DNA of 34,124 bases from a virus: positions 1 through 34,124 of IMG/VR virus record IMGVR_UViG_3300032083_001321; one strand, 5' to 3'. Below, piece by piece: positions 6,357 through 13,925 of the stretch. The number at the start of each line of letters is the position of its first letter. The first letter of the stretch is position 1. The notes under the pieces were generated by a model. The model was not told the origin of the DNA. It did not search any database and saw only the letters and a list, made by a program, of their open reading frames with translations. The position numbers and the translations under genes are program-made.

Positions 6357-6588
6357 CGCCATCTCCTTTCTTTAAGAGGTTTATGCTCTCTTTGAGACCA
6401 GTATAACCTCCTGCTAGTAGTTTTTCATTAACAAAAATCTGAGGGACTGTACGAAGATTGTGTTCAGCCATGAGGTCAAAACTATCAGCCAAGTCAACCT
6501 CGGTATAGTCTAACCCATTATCCCTCAGAAGTTTCTTTGCGGCTTCACAATAAGTACACCAATCTGATGTAACTATTTTAATTTTCAT
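6349..6588 (-). CDS. grx: glutaredoxin
   Basis: This 79-aa thiol oxidoreductase most likely re-reduces ribonucleotide reductase after each cycle. The active site is Cys11-Thr-Tyr-Cys14 (WCTYC), the cis-proline motif is TVPQIF (about 48-53), and the glutathione-site GGYTG lies at about 61-65. Length is normal for phage and bacterial glutaredoxins. It overlaps the 170-aa upstream gene by 11 bases and the next small gene by 8 bases, within the nrdA-nrdB unit. The context supports the role as NrdAB reductant. Confidence 0.93.
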   Translation of the reverse strand: MKIKIVTSDWCTYCEAAKKLLRDNGLDYTEVDLADSFDLMAEHNLRTVPQIFVNEKLLAGGYTGLKESINLLKKGDGDE

Positions 6589-7090
6589 CTACAACTCTTT
6601 GATCGTCTCCAGAGCGAGGCTTCAATGCTCTCCCATTGAGATTTTTAATCATAATTCCAACCAATTTCCTTTTAACTGTTGAGATAGGATACTTCGCTGT
6701 TTCAGAATCAACCATAATCAAAAACAACTCATTGATAGCCTGTTCAGCTTCAGTAGACACTTTATTTGGTGGTACAATATTTGATGTGATGCAACCCTTA
6801 TTATAGCAACGAAGTTTCCATGCTAGGTAGTCATATGTAGTGTATGCCTTTCTAGCAAAATCAATATCAAGCAACATCTTTAGTCCAGGCGCCATAGGCA
6901 TTCTGTCTGGCTTATAGATGAACCCTTCAGGTACAGTGAGACGAACCCACCTATAAGGATGCACACCAATCTCTTTCAGCGTCGGCACAAACTTTTTAAT
7001 CGCCTTATCTTCAAACGATAACTTCTCGGTTAGTTCATAGCCATTCTTTTGCATATTCCAAGAAGTTTTCGTATCATCAGTCATAAACAT
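6578..7090 (-). CDS. 170-aa hypothetical protein in RNR operon
   Basis: This 170-aa soluble protein has no motif I recognise. It contains an aromatic, basic middle (VHPYRWVRLTVPEGFIYKPD, then a helical region with DYLAWKLRCYNKGC, about 85-98) and a basic C-terminus. The start at 7090 has GGAG 8 bases upstream. It lies between nrdA and glutaredoxin, overlapping the latter, so it is co-transcribed with dNTP-synthesis genes; a role in nucleotide metabolism or RNR control is possible but only inferred from position. Confidence 0.65.
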   Translation of the reverse strand: MFMTDDTKTSWNMQKNGYELTEKLSFEDKAIKKFVPTLKEIGVHPYRWVRLTVPEGFIYKPDRMPMAPGLKMLLDIDFARKAYTTYDYLAWKLRCYNKGCITSNIVPPNKVSTEAEQAINELFLIMVDSETAKYPISTVKRKLVGIMIKNLNGRALKPRSGDDQRVVDEN

Positions 7091-7109
7091 TATAACTCTC
7101 CTTTAATCA

Positions 7110-8900
7110 TCAACCTTCGCAGGCAATACAATCTTCACCCATAGCGATAGCAGACATATCTAGTTCTTGAATAACTTGTCTTTCAATACGACGAGACACT
7201 TTGTCTGCTTTACCAATCTTCTCAGACCGACAATAGTACATCGTCTTCAGACCCTTTTTCCACGCTAAGAAATGAACAGCGTGTAAGTATTTCACATTTG
7301 CATCTGGTCGAAAGAATACATTCAAAGACTGTGCTTGGTCAATAAACATCTGTCTATCAGCAGCGTGTTCGATAACCCATCGCTGGTCAATTTCCATTGC
7401 TGTCTTATATATATCTTTTTCGTAATCAGAAAGAAACTTCACATGCTGCACAGAACCTTCGTGTGCAATTATCGATGACCAAACTCTATCATAGTTGATC
7501 GAAGGGTCTTCATCAATCTTTTTCTTGATTAAAGCGTCAAGAAACTTATTTTTATTTAGAAATGCACCACTTAGTGTGTCTTGCCTGTATGCATTAGCTC
7601 TCCAAGGCTCGACAGAAGGAGATGTATTGCCCATAATGATGGAAGAAGATGCATTAGGAGCAACAGCCATAACATGACTGCAACGACGACCAGTGCCCTT
7701 AGCATCAGGTGCTTCTCCTCTACTAGTACCAAGTTTTATATTCGCTACGTCTAACCCTTCTCTAATGTGCTTGAAGATACGCATATTGTAAGACTTTGCC
7801 ATAGCAGATTCAAATGGTAGACTATTCTTCTGTAGAAAAGCGTGAAATCCAAGAGCGCCTACACCAACTGAACGCTCACGCATAGCAGAATATTTAGCTC
7901 TTGAAACAAAGTCGGGTGCATCATCAATAAACTTTTGCAGTACATTATCAAGCATCTCTAGAACGTCTTGAAGAAACATATCGTTCTGTGACCACTCATC
8001 AAAGTGTTCTAGGTTCAACGAAGACAAGCAACAAACAGCAGTGCGGTCGTTGTCTGTAGGTAGTGTAATCTCAGAGCAGAGATTGGATTGTCTAACCTTC
8101 AAACCCTTGTCTTTGAGCCAAGATGGAAGCGCTCTATTTGTAGTGTCAATATAGTGAATGTATGGCTCACCGGTCTGCATACGCATTTCAAGAATACGTT
8201 GCCACAACTCACGAGCAGGCACAATTTCTTTAACCTCATCACTATTTGGTTCTTTGAGTTCCCAGCTATCATCTGCATTAGGATCAAGCATAGACTTCTC
8301 TACAAGATTCATAAACTTGTCTGAGATGTTAATACCATGATGAAGATTGAGACAACGGAAGTTTTGGTCTCCAGTTGGCTTTCTCATCTCAAGGAATAGA
8401 AGAATATCTGGATGGTCGATATCAAGATAAGCAGCATAAGAACCACGACGAGTCTTACCTTGACGATATGCAAGAGAAGAAGCGTCATACATCTTTAGAT
8501 GTGGGAGGACACCCGTAGACTTATCACCAGCAGAACGAATGCCAAACCCAACACCCACACCACCGCCAAGCATACTAAGCCAGTTAGTTTCAGAAAGCGT
8601 ATCAACTAACCCCTCCGCAGTATCTGGAATCCAATTCAAGTAGCATGATATAGGCAATCCTTTCGACGATTTACCGTATGATAGAATAGGTGTAGAATAA
8701 CTTAGCCAATGATTTGATGAGTATTCATATAGCCTTTGAGCGTGTTCAATATTAGAACCAAATGTTTTAGAAACAAAAGCAAATCGTTCTTGTGGACTTA
8801 GTTCATCCTCTTTCATATACGATTCTTTGAGACGACGAATTCCCAAATCATCGAACAACTGGTCTTTATTCGGGCTAACAGTGATACCCATATGTTCCAT
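7110..8900 (-). CDS. nrdA: class I ribonucleotide reductase alpha subunit, no ATP-cone
   Basis: NrdA reduces ribonucleoside diphosphates to deoxy forms. In the 596-aa protein the active-site triad is Asn273, Cys275, Glu277 (SNLCSEI). The redox cysteines are Cys86 (PISCYL) and one of Cys290/291 (AVCCLSSLN). The family signature NTSPSVEP and the radical-path pair in TMYYCRS are present, and the C-terminus has the thiol shuttle Cys591-x-x-Cys594. The usual class Ia length is about 750 aa; here the N-terminus begins just before the catalytic core and the ATP-cone allosteric domain is absent. The overall-activity site that dATP uses to shut down such enzymes is therefore missing. The start at 8900 has an AAGGGAAT ribosome-like site. 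It is the first RNR gene, 11 bases after the primase gene. Confidence 0.95.
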   Translation of the reverse strand: MEHMGITVSPNKDQLFDDLGIRRLKESYMKEDELSPQERFAFVSKTFGSNIEHAQRLYEYSSNHWLSYSTPILSYGKSSKGLPISCYLNWIPDTAEGLVDTLSETNWLSMLGGGVGVGFGIRSAGDKSTGVLPHLKMYDASSLAYRQGKTRRGSYAAYLDIDHPDILLFLEMRKPTGDQNFRCLNLHHGINISDKFMNLVEKSMLDPNADDSWELKEPNSDEVKEIVPARELWQRILEMRMQTGEPYIHYIDTTNRALPSWLKDKGLKVRQSNLCSEITLPTDNDRTAVCCLSSLNLEHFDEWSQNDMFLQDVLEMLDNVLQKFIDDAPDFVSRAKYSAMRERSVGVGALGFHAFLQKNSLPFESAMAKSYNMRIFKHIREGLDVANIKLGTSRGEAPDAKGTGRRCSHVMAVAPNASSSIIMGNTSPSVEPWRANAYRQDTLSGAFLNKNKFLDALIKKKIDEDPSINYDRVWSSIIAHEGSVQHVKFLSDYEKDIYKTAMEIDQRWVIEHAADRQMFIDQAQSLNVFFRPDANVKYLHAVHFLAWKKGLKTMYYCRSEKIGKADKVSRRIERQVIQELDMSAIAMGEDCIACEG

Positions 8901-8911
8901 TTCTTATTCCC

Positions 8912-9916
8912 TTATATCTTTTTCCATGTGACGAGTCTCATCTCAGCTTCTAATCCTCTATATGAATTACTATCTATAATAAGTTGAATGTCGGCAGATT
9001 TCATCCCGTTGATTATCATTTCATTTATATCTTTGCCTGGAGTGTCAGGCCACATACATACTCTATATTTCTGTTGTACACACCTCTCCATCTTCTCAAC
9101 AATCTGCTTGTTTCTTGGCTCATTATCAAACACGATAGTAGCATTTTCAGGCTTCAGTAGCGTGTTAAAAGATGCACCAGCCATCGCAATAGAGTTATCT
9201 AGAAACAGACTATCAATTGGTCCTTCAACGACTGTATACTTGCTATTATAGTCTAAATCTTGTAGCCCGTATACCTTTTCTTTAGATTCATCCAGCATAA
9301 TAGTTATATATCTAAGCTGGTCTTTATCGAACGCTCGACCTTGAAATCCAAACACCTCTCCTCTAGCATCTATAAATGGTAGTACAAGTCGAGAGTGTTC
9401 TCTCATCTCTAGTTTGCCTGGTACTAGAGAGTTGACGTACTCAACAAACTTTGAAGCGTAGTATAATTTATAATGCTTGTTTGTGGGGATTTTGCGAGAC
9501 TCAACATACACTCTTGCCTTGTGATTAGGCATCAGTTGAGAAATCTTTTTGAGTTTTAGAAGAGGCGAACCTTTCTTACGAAACTTAGGTGTTTTAAAGT
9601 TTAGCGCTTTAGGCTCTTTCTTCTTAGTCGATAGCTTCTCAAGACCATGCTCTGCAACATAATCGTTGTATAGCATAGGATCAACTACTTTGAGAAAGTA
9701 TCGAAGATTATGACTCGCATTGCAATTATGACAATAGAACACAGTCAATTCATGACTCTTTTCGAGTATCCACCCACGAGCCTTCGTCTTCGATTTTTGG
9801 GAATCACCGCAGATAGGACAACGACAGTTGACCCTGTATGGGTGCATAGACTTTACACTGAATCTCTCTAGTCTATTTGACAAGAGATTAGCGAACTTCA
9901 TATCAATAGGATTCAA
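8912..9916 (-). CDS. 61: DNA primase, T4 gp61-like
   Basis: The primase makes RNA primers for lagging-strand synthesis and works with the gp41-type helicase encoded at 32206-33621. At 334 aa it is close to T4 gp61 (342 aa). The N-terminal zinc finger has CRCPIC (31-36) and CHNC (62-65). A TOPRIM-like catalytic core follows, with VVEGPIDSL and, further on, IVFDNEP acidic motifs for metal binding. The start is TTG at 9916: AAGGA lies 9-10 bases upstream, whereas the next in-frame ATG at 9901 has no ribosome site. It is the first gene behind promoter P4 and is followed by nrdA. Confidence 0.88.
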   Translation of the reverse strand: MNPIDMKFANLLSNRLERFSVKSMHPYRVNCRCPICGDSQKSKTKARGWILEKSHELTVFYCHNCNASHNLRYFLKVVDPMLYNDYVAEHGLEKLSTKKKEPKALNFKTPKFRKKGSPLLKLKKISQLMPNHKARVYVESRKIPTNKHYKLYYASKFVEYVNSLVPGKLEMREHSRLVLPFIDARGEVFGFQGRAFDKDQLRYITIMLDESKEKVYGLQDLDYNSKYTVVEGPIDSLFLDNSIAMAGASFNTLLKPENATIVFDNEPRNKQIVEKMERCVQQKYRVCMWPDTPGKDINEMIINGMKSADIQLIIDSNSYRGLEAEMRLVTWKKI

Positions 9917-9949
9917 TTAACTCTTCCTTACATCAACAGCAATAAAGCT

Positions 9950-9977
9950 ATTATACAGCATATGTAGGGAATGTCAA
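9950..9977 (-). promoter_or_regulatory. sigma70-like early promoter P4
   Basis: On the minus strand TTGACA (9972-9977) and a consensus TATAAT (9950-9955) are 16 bases apart. It lies in the gap between the holin-like gene and the primase gene. It should drive primase, nrdA, the 170-aa gene, glutaredoxin, two small membrane proteins, nrdB, the zinc ribbon and the GIY-YIG-like gene. Confidence 0.8.
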
Positions 9978-9978
9978 C

Positions 9979-10395
9979 CTAAAACATGGCAGAAATGTCA
10001 ACCTTGGACATTAAAAATCCAATAGCAGCGGCAGAGGCGATCACACCATACTTCCACTTTTCAAGCATGATGATACGTTTCTCGTGCTTTTCGAACATTG
10101 TTTTGACAACTTTAAACTCTGCTACGATAGAGTCGTAGTTGCGCTCCATCGTGTGATTGAGATCATCACGCAATTCTGAAATTCGTTTGTGGGTGATGCT
10201 GATGCTTTCATCTTGATTTTCAATACGAGTTTCATGCACAGCCAACAGCTTTGAAATATGACTCGAAACTTCAGCCATTTTTTCAATCGCTCTATCTAGT
10301 CTATCAACTAGAAGTCTATTGGTTTCAACTGTAGTTTTGATACTACTCACCTCACTTTGAAGTTTGCTTAGTTGATTCTGATTCTGATTCGTCAT
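9979..10395 (-). CDS. coiled-coil protein with C-terminal membrane helix, possible holin
   Basis: This 138-aa protein has a long coiled-coil region (about 5-110, many Ser/Glu/Arg heptads) followed by one membrane helix near the C-terminus (YGVIASAAAIGFLMSKV). Similar layout is seen in XhlA-type and other single-pass phage lysis proteins. It lies directly downstream of the o-spanin gene, overlapping it by 44 bases, so a role in lysis (holin or anti-holin) is plausible. No family signature confirms this. It could equally be a membrane-anchored virion or replication protein. Confidence 0.6.
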   Translation of the reverse strand: MTNQNQNQLSKLQSEVSSIKTTVETNRLLVDRLDRAIEKMAEVSSHISKLLAVHETRIENQDESISITHKRISELRDDLNHTMERNYDSIVAEFKVVKTMFEKHEKRIIMLEKWKYGVIASAAAIGFLMSKVDISAMF

Positions 10396-10765
10396 CTGCT
10401 GGTTTAATCGCTTTCTCGTAATAGAGGATAACTTCCTTTTGTTGGCGAATGTATCGTTCCAACTCGGATACGTTTAGTGCTAAGTTTTGATATCCACGAA
10501 TAGAAAATGCAACAATAGCGAGTTGACCGTTTTCATTTCTGAACTCTTCCAAAAATTCATCAATGTTCTTTTCACTTACAACTCGAATATCAACGTCATA
10601 CAGTTCAATTGGTTTTGGCGGGGCCGCTTCCTGAATCTGCTTTGACTGGTACTCCGTCTGCGTTACTATCTTTGCTGGCAGCGGCTTTCTCCCGGTCGAG
10701 CATCCGCTGGCGAGCATCGTTACCGCTAAGAGACTCAATACGAGCCCAAACTTTTGTAGTTGCAT
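10352..10765 (-). CDS. o-spanin (Rz1-like outer-membrane lipoprotein)
   Basis: The o-spanin joins the i-spanin across the periplasm and fuses inner and outer membranes in the last step of lysis. The 137-aa protein has a lipoprotein signal with lipobox LASGC and Cys22 as acylation site, then a Pro/Lys-rich mature start (GRKPLPAK). The start lies inside the i-spanin gene in another frame (161-base overlap) and the gene runs 253 bases past it, an overlapped spanin arrangement. It is longer than lambda Rz1 (60 aa), with an extra soluble region (about 55-137) containing RRVVSEKN-like basic and acidic segments. The identification rests on signal type, position and overlap. Confidence 0.8.
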   Translation of the reverse strand: MQLQKFGLVLSLLAVTMLASGCSTGRKPLPAKIVTQTEYQSKQIQEAAPPKPIELYDVDIRVVSEKNIDEFLEEFRNENGQLAIVAFSIRGYQNLALNVSELERYIRQQKEVILYYEKAIKPADDESESESTKQTSK

Positions 10766-11093
10766 TTGTCATCCTCTCTTCAAGATTCTTCGGGTCTTTT
10801 AGCGCATCTTTCGATAGGTCACGCTTCGATAGAACCTTTCGCAGCTTGTCTTGCTGCTCAGTTGCTTTTGTGAGATTACTTTGAAGTTCTTTGTTCAGTG
10901 CTTGTTGCTGTTGAATGTCAGCATTCATCTGTTTGATCGTCGCTTGAGATGTTTCAACAGCCTGCTCTAGCTTCGCTTGATTCTCAGCATAGATGGCCAG
11001 ACGCTCTTGTGTGTCCTCATAATACATGAACCCACCATAGCCAACACCACCCAGAACACCCATAAGAACAAAAATTAAAATGAAAATAGGCAT
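10605..11093 (-). CDS. i-spanin (Rz-like inner-membrane protein)
   Basis: This 162-aa protein has an N-terminal membrane helix (about 2-22, MPIFILIFVLMGVLGGVGYG) and a periplasmic coiled coil (about 28-90) rich in Gln, Lys and Glu, the classic Rz layout. Its C-terminal third overlaps the start of the o-spanin gene in another frame. With that protein it would span the periplasm and fuse the membranes after the wall is degraded. It overlaps the 161-aa upstream gene by one base (TAATG). The call rests on topology plus the nested partner; sequence identity to Rz is low, as is normal for spanins. Confidence 0.8.
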   Translation of the reverse strand: MPIFILIFVLMGVLGGVGYGGFMYYEDTQERLAIYAENQAKLEQAVETSQATIKQMNADIQQQQALNKELQSNLTKATEQQDKLRKVLSKRDLSKDALKDPKNLEERMTNATTKVWARIESLSGNDARQRMLDREKAAASKDSNADGVPVKADSGSGPAKTN

Positions 11094-11578
11094 TATTTAA
11101 CTCCTTGAAGTTCTTTCCGCTTCAATAGCTTCTTCTGTGACTTCTTAGATACCACTGGATCATCAGGCGGCAGACCAGCAACATTGCCACTGCCAGCAGC
11201 ATTAGCAATCTCTTCAAAACGAAGATTGATATCATCCTCTGAGAGCGTCGTATAATGCTTCATGAATCCTTCTTCAAGAATCTTATCAGAAGTGTCTTCA
11301 GTATAGAGTTTACCCTCTTTGACAAGATATAAAGCAGCAGCATATGAACCCAATCTCGTTTTACCGCCAGGCACCTTCTCAACTAGTCTTTTTAGTTTTA
11401 GAATCATTAAATCGTATAGACCAAACGCATCTCGTTCTTTAATTGTGCGTAAGTCTTTTCTGCTCTTTAGGAGATTGCCACGCTCATCGATTATTCCACG
11501 TTTGTACGCTTCCCACTCATTGAAAGGAGTGGCAAGTCTTTTAACCATGTTGTATACGAGAAATAAATCGACAATCAT
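11093..11578 (-). CDS. conserved T4-like phage protein of unknown function
   Basis: This 161-aa protein starts MIVDLFLVYNMVKRLATPF and continues with KWEAYK-like and DAFGLYDLMILKLKRLVEKV segments that I associate with a conserved protein of T4-like marine phages. The C-terminal part has a flexible Gly/Pro-rich linker and a basic tail (KKSQKKLLKRKEL). It has no catalytic motif or clear membrane helix. It is translationally linked at both ends (TAATG with the 124-aa gene and with the i-spanin). The position next to lysis genes suggests late expression. Confidence 0.7.
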   Translation of the reverse strand: MIVDLFLVYNMVKRLATPFNEWEAYKRGIIDERGNLLKSRKDLRTIKERDAFGLYDLMILKLKRLVEKVPGGKTRLGSYAAALYLVKEGKLYTEDTSDKILEEGFMKHYTTLSEDDINLRFEEIANAAGSGNVAGLPPDDPVVSKKSQKKLLKRKELQGVK

Positions 11579-11952
11579 TAGATGTTCCTAATCTTCTCTA
11601 TTACATTTGCATCCATCGCTATGTCAGTACTTAGCACACGTTTTTTGTTGTATGCTACAAAGTCAGGCATAAAGTTAAGTTTCAGGAGAAACGGCTTTAG
11701 AACTTTTGTATGTTCTTCTAGTTTTAAAAATAAGATATTTGTCGCTGCTAAACCAAAACAGTTGTAGAGGACTATAATATGGTTGAGTATTAGCCGTTCC
11801 TTTAATTCACCTGAACTTTCATAACGATTGAAGAGTCGCTTGAGATACTGTATACGTTTCAGATCGTCCTCGAACTCTTCATAACTTGAACACTGCGGAT
11901 TCTCATAGTACTTCGCTGCGTATAGTAAAAACGTTTCTTCAGTTAGTTCCAT
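11578..11952 (-). CDS. conserved T4-like phage protein of unknown function
   Basis: This 124-aa helical protein contains ERLILNHIIVLYNCFGLAAT (about 52-71), a stretch that I recall as conserved in many T4-like marine phages. No catalytic motif, signal or firm membrane helix is seen. It is followed by the 161-aa gene with a one-base TAATG overlap, and it lies after the Ig-like virion protein gene with a 25-base gap. I cannot assign a function. Confidence 0.7.
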   Translation of the reverse strand: MELTEETFLLYAAKYYENPQCSSYEEFEDDLKRIQYLKRLFNRYESSGELKERLILNHIIVLYNCFGLAATNILFLKLEEHTKVLKPFLLKLNFMPDFVAYNKKRVLSTDIAMDANVIEKIRNI

Positions 11953-11977
11953 GATAAATCCACAGTGTTACAAATAA

Positions 11978-12553
11978 TTATGATACAGTAATTGTACCTG
12001 CTGCTGTTCCAATAGCACTTGAGTTAGTGATAGTGGAGTTAGTAGAAGTACCAGCATCCTTGATAGTACCACTATTTAGAGCAAGAGCATTGGTGCCGAT
12101 AGATACAACGTCTGTTGCAAGTAGTTCGCCTGATGACCATGTATGCGTAAATACAAGTTCGTTTGTACCTGTACCAGAAGCATATGGCAGAACGATATTA
12201 ACACTGGTGCTAGTACCAGCGCTATCATTCGTTACAGTTAGCTGTGGTGTACCACCAGTGGTATTAACATCAACTTCTTCGTTGAAGCGAACACGAACTG
12301 ATAGAGGAGCAGCGGTATCTGCTGCGATTGCAGTTGTGATGAATTCGATTTCAGTGATATCAGCAGCACCAATACCAACAGCTTGACCGCCGATGGCAAC
12401 TAGAACTTCTGGTTGGGCGCTTGCATTGCCGTTACCAGAAAGACCAGGCTCTGCAACCCAACCAGCGGATGTAGCATAGACCTGCTTCTTCTGTGCGTCT
12501 GTTAAATACTTTGGTTTTGCTTCGTCAGCATCTGATGTACCCCAGAGTGCCAT
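11978..12553 (-). CDS. probable virion protein with Ig-like/SwmB-type domain
   Basis: This 191-aa protein has an N-terminal region MALWGTSDADEAKPKYLT typical of structural proteins of T4-like marine phages. A Thr/Ser/Asp-rich beta domain follows (about 70-190) with PLSVRVRFNEEVDVNTTGG-type strands, like bacterial Ig or SwmB adhesion repeats. The composition is low in Lys and aromatics, as in surface beta proteins. It may be a head decoration, fibre or whisker protein that binds carbohydrate or other surfaces. It lies in the late minus-strand cluster, 27 bases after the dockerin-like gene. Virion role is inferred. Confidence 0.6.
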   Translation of the reverse strand: MALWGTSDADEAKPKYLTDAQKKQVYATSAGWVAEPGLSGNGNASAQPEVLVAIGGQAVGIGAADITEIEFITTAIAADTAAPLSVRVRFNEEVDVNTTGGTPQLTVTNDSAGTSTSVNIVLPYASGTGTNELVFTHTWSSGELLATDVVSIGTNALALNSGTIKDAGTSTNSTITNSSAIGTAAGTITVS

Positions 12554-12580
12554 GGCGTATCTCCTTCTTGAGTTTTGTAA

Positions 12581-13123
12581 TTACTTTTTAGCTTCAGCTT
12601 CTTTTTTCTTCTTCGCTTCAGCTTCTTTTTCGCTATCAGATTTGCCAAACCTATCTCTCATTGGCGTCATTGATCGACTGACGACGCCATATGACTTAGC
12701 TTCTTTTTTAGCGATAGCCTTACCGATTGCCTTACGGCGCATTTTAAGATACTTATCAGAATCGTCTACGTCACCATCGTTGTCGATGTCGGCATCGTCT
12801 TTTCCAACAGGGTCCATACCATCACCGTCATCAGTCTTCTTAGTGACTTTTGCAAATTTTTCATCCATCTTCTTTTTCTTACTCGAATGAAGATGTGCTT
12901 CTGATTTTGTCACTTTAACAGATTCAACTGCTACATTGTTTTCAATACCATGTTCGAACATGATATCATAATGAGTTACAAAACCTGTGCCGTCTTCCTG
13001 TTCTACGATGGTGTGCATTTCAGGAATACATCTTCCAGCACCCCACTCCTCATGAACAACGTGACTTGCACAATCATGTTTCAAAGCCTTTTCAACATTC
13101 CCCGAATCAATATCTTTAGCCAT
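12581..13123 (-). CDS. late phage protein with EF-hand/dockerin-like calcium motif
   Basis: This 180-aa protein has an N-terminal domain (about 1-75) rich in His and Glu. A charged linker leads to an acidic calcium-loop motif DADIDNDGDVDDSDKYL (about 110-126), as in EF-hands and type I dockerins. The C-terminus is basic and ends in a short repeat of EAEAKK type. I recall the same acidic motif in other T4-like marine phage proteins. A late promoter TATAAATA lies about 80 bases upstream of the likely start. It overlaps the cupin-like gene by 8 bases. A structural or assembly role is possible; no enzyme motif is visible. Confidence 0.62.
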   Translation of the reverse strand: MAKDIDSGNVEKALKHDCASHVVHEEWGAGRCIPEMHTIVEQEDGTGFVTHYDIMFEHGIENNVAVESVKVTKSEAHLHSSKKKKMDEKFAKVTKKTDDGDGMDPVGKDDADIDNDGDVDDSDKYLKMRRKAIGKAIAKKEAKSYGVVSRSMTPMRDRFGKSDSEKEAEAKKKKEAEAKK

Positions 13124-13385
13124 CTGAATATTCCTTTATCTTAATTTTTAACTTGTTCTTACCTTTATGAAGACGATGAAACGTTTCTTTAGGTATGAAT
13201 ATTGTATTTGAACTATTTATACTAAATGGTAAGTCGTTGTCGTATTGAAACATCCAACCATCACCTTCAATAACTTCTACAAGTCTATCTGTCTCATCAC
13301 GGTGCCATTCGAGTTCAGTCGTATCATCGTCGAACTCACGAATCCAAACACCACCTTCTTTTTCATAATCTACATACGGCTTCAT
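13116..13385 (-). CDS. cupin-like small protein
   Basis: This 89-aa protein has the layout of a single small cupin barrel: WHRDETDRLVEVIEGDGW (about 27-44), then FQYDNDLPF, IFIPKETFHRLHKG (about 62-75) and a final beta strand. In cupins the first motif supplies metal-binding His and Glu, and the second supplies a His after Pro-x-x-x-x-His. Here His28, Glu31 and His70 are candidate ligands. Similar proteins occur in T4-like marine phages without known substrate. It overlaps the dockerin-like gene by 8 bases and contains the late promoter for that gene. Confidence 0.62.
   Translation of the reverse strand: MKPYVDYEKEGGVWIREFDDDTTELEWHRDETDRLVEVIEGDGWMFQYDNDLPFSINSSNTIFIPKETFHRLHKGKNKLKIKIKEYSDG
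13214..13221 (-). promoter_or_regulatory. T4-type late promoter
   Basis: TATAAATA on the minus strand is an exact match to the T4 late promoter, read by RNA polymerase with phage late sigma gp55 and gp33. It lies inside the cupin-like gene and would start RNA near 13208, 85 bases upstream of the dockerin-like gene. Confidence 0.65.
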
Positions 13386-13388
13386 ATT

Positions 13389-13925
13389 TTACCACCAAGA
13401 ACTAGGATTATCTACTTGCATACCAAGCATCTTAGCATATCGTGGTAGACGACACGCCCAATAAGATGGCTTTGTTTTATCGTTTCTCGTATCACATTTA
13501 TGTCTTGCAGCGAATGACTTTCTAGCAGCAACATCATTGATCTTAGCTTTAAGACCCGTTGTGTCACCCCAAGTAACTTTCTTTACATTACCTGTAGACG
13601 GGTCTTTCACATACACATAGAACTTCTTTGGACCACCACGTTTTGGCTTGTTGAGTTCTGGTTCAGCTTCTTCGACAAGGGGGCAATCAAGAGGAACTTC
13701 TTCTCCTTGATAGTCTGCCATCTCACCGAGGTCAGTTTCTAGAATTTGAGCATCGAGTGAAGATACATTTAATGCACCATCTTTATAGTATTGTCTTGCT
13801 TCACGAAAGAATTGAAAGTAGCTTTCTGAAAGTGGACGATACACATTATCTATAAGTGAAATATCGTTTGCTTCCATAAACCACATGGCTTTCTCTACAT
13901 CCGCATGTTGCCCAAACTTTATCAT
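13389..13925 (-). CDS. T4-like phage protein with conserved Cys/His C-terminal module
   Basis: This 178-aa protein has an acidic N-terminal half and, from about residue 93, the module KKFYVYVKDPSTGNVKKVTW followed by FAARHKCDTRNDKTKPSYWAC. I know this module (a DUF5872-like domain) from marine phage proteins and from environmental sequences. It keeps His-Lys-Cys-Asp and Tyr-Trp-Ala-Cys motifs that may bind metal or nucleic acid. The protein ends in Trp-Trp. Its stop is 3 bases from the cupin-like gene and its start overlaps the giant mosaic gene by 4 bases (ATGA). Likely made late with the mosaic protein. Confidence 0.65.
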   Translation of the reverse strand: MIKFGQHADVEKAMWFMEANDISLIDNVYRPLSESYFQFFREARQYYKDGALNVSSLDAQILETDLGEMADYQGEEVPLDCPLVEEAEPELNKPKRGGPKKFYVYVKDPSTGNVKKVTWGDTTGLKAKINDVAARKSFAARHKCDTRNDKTKPSYWACRLPRYAKMLGMQVDNPSSWW

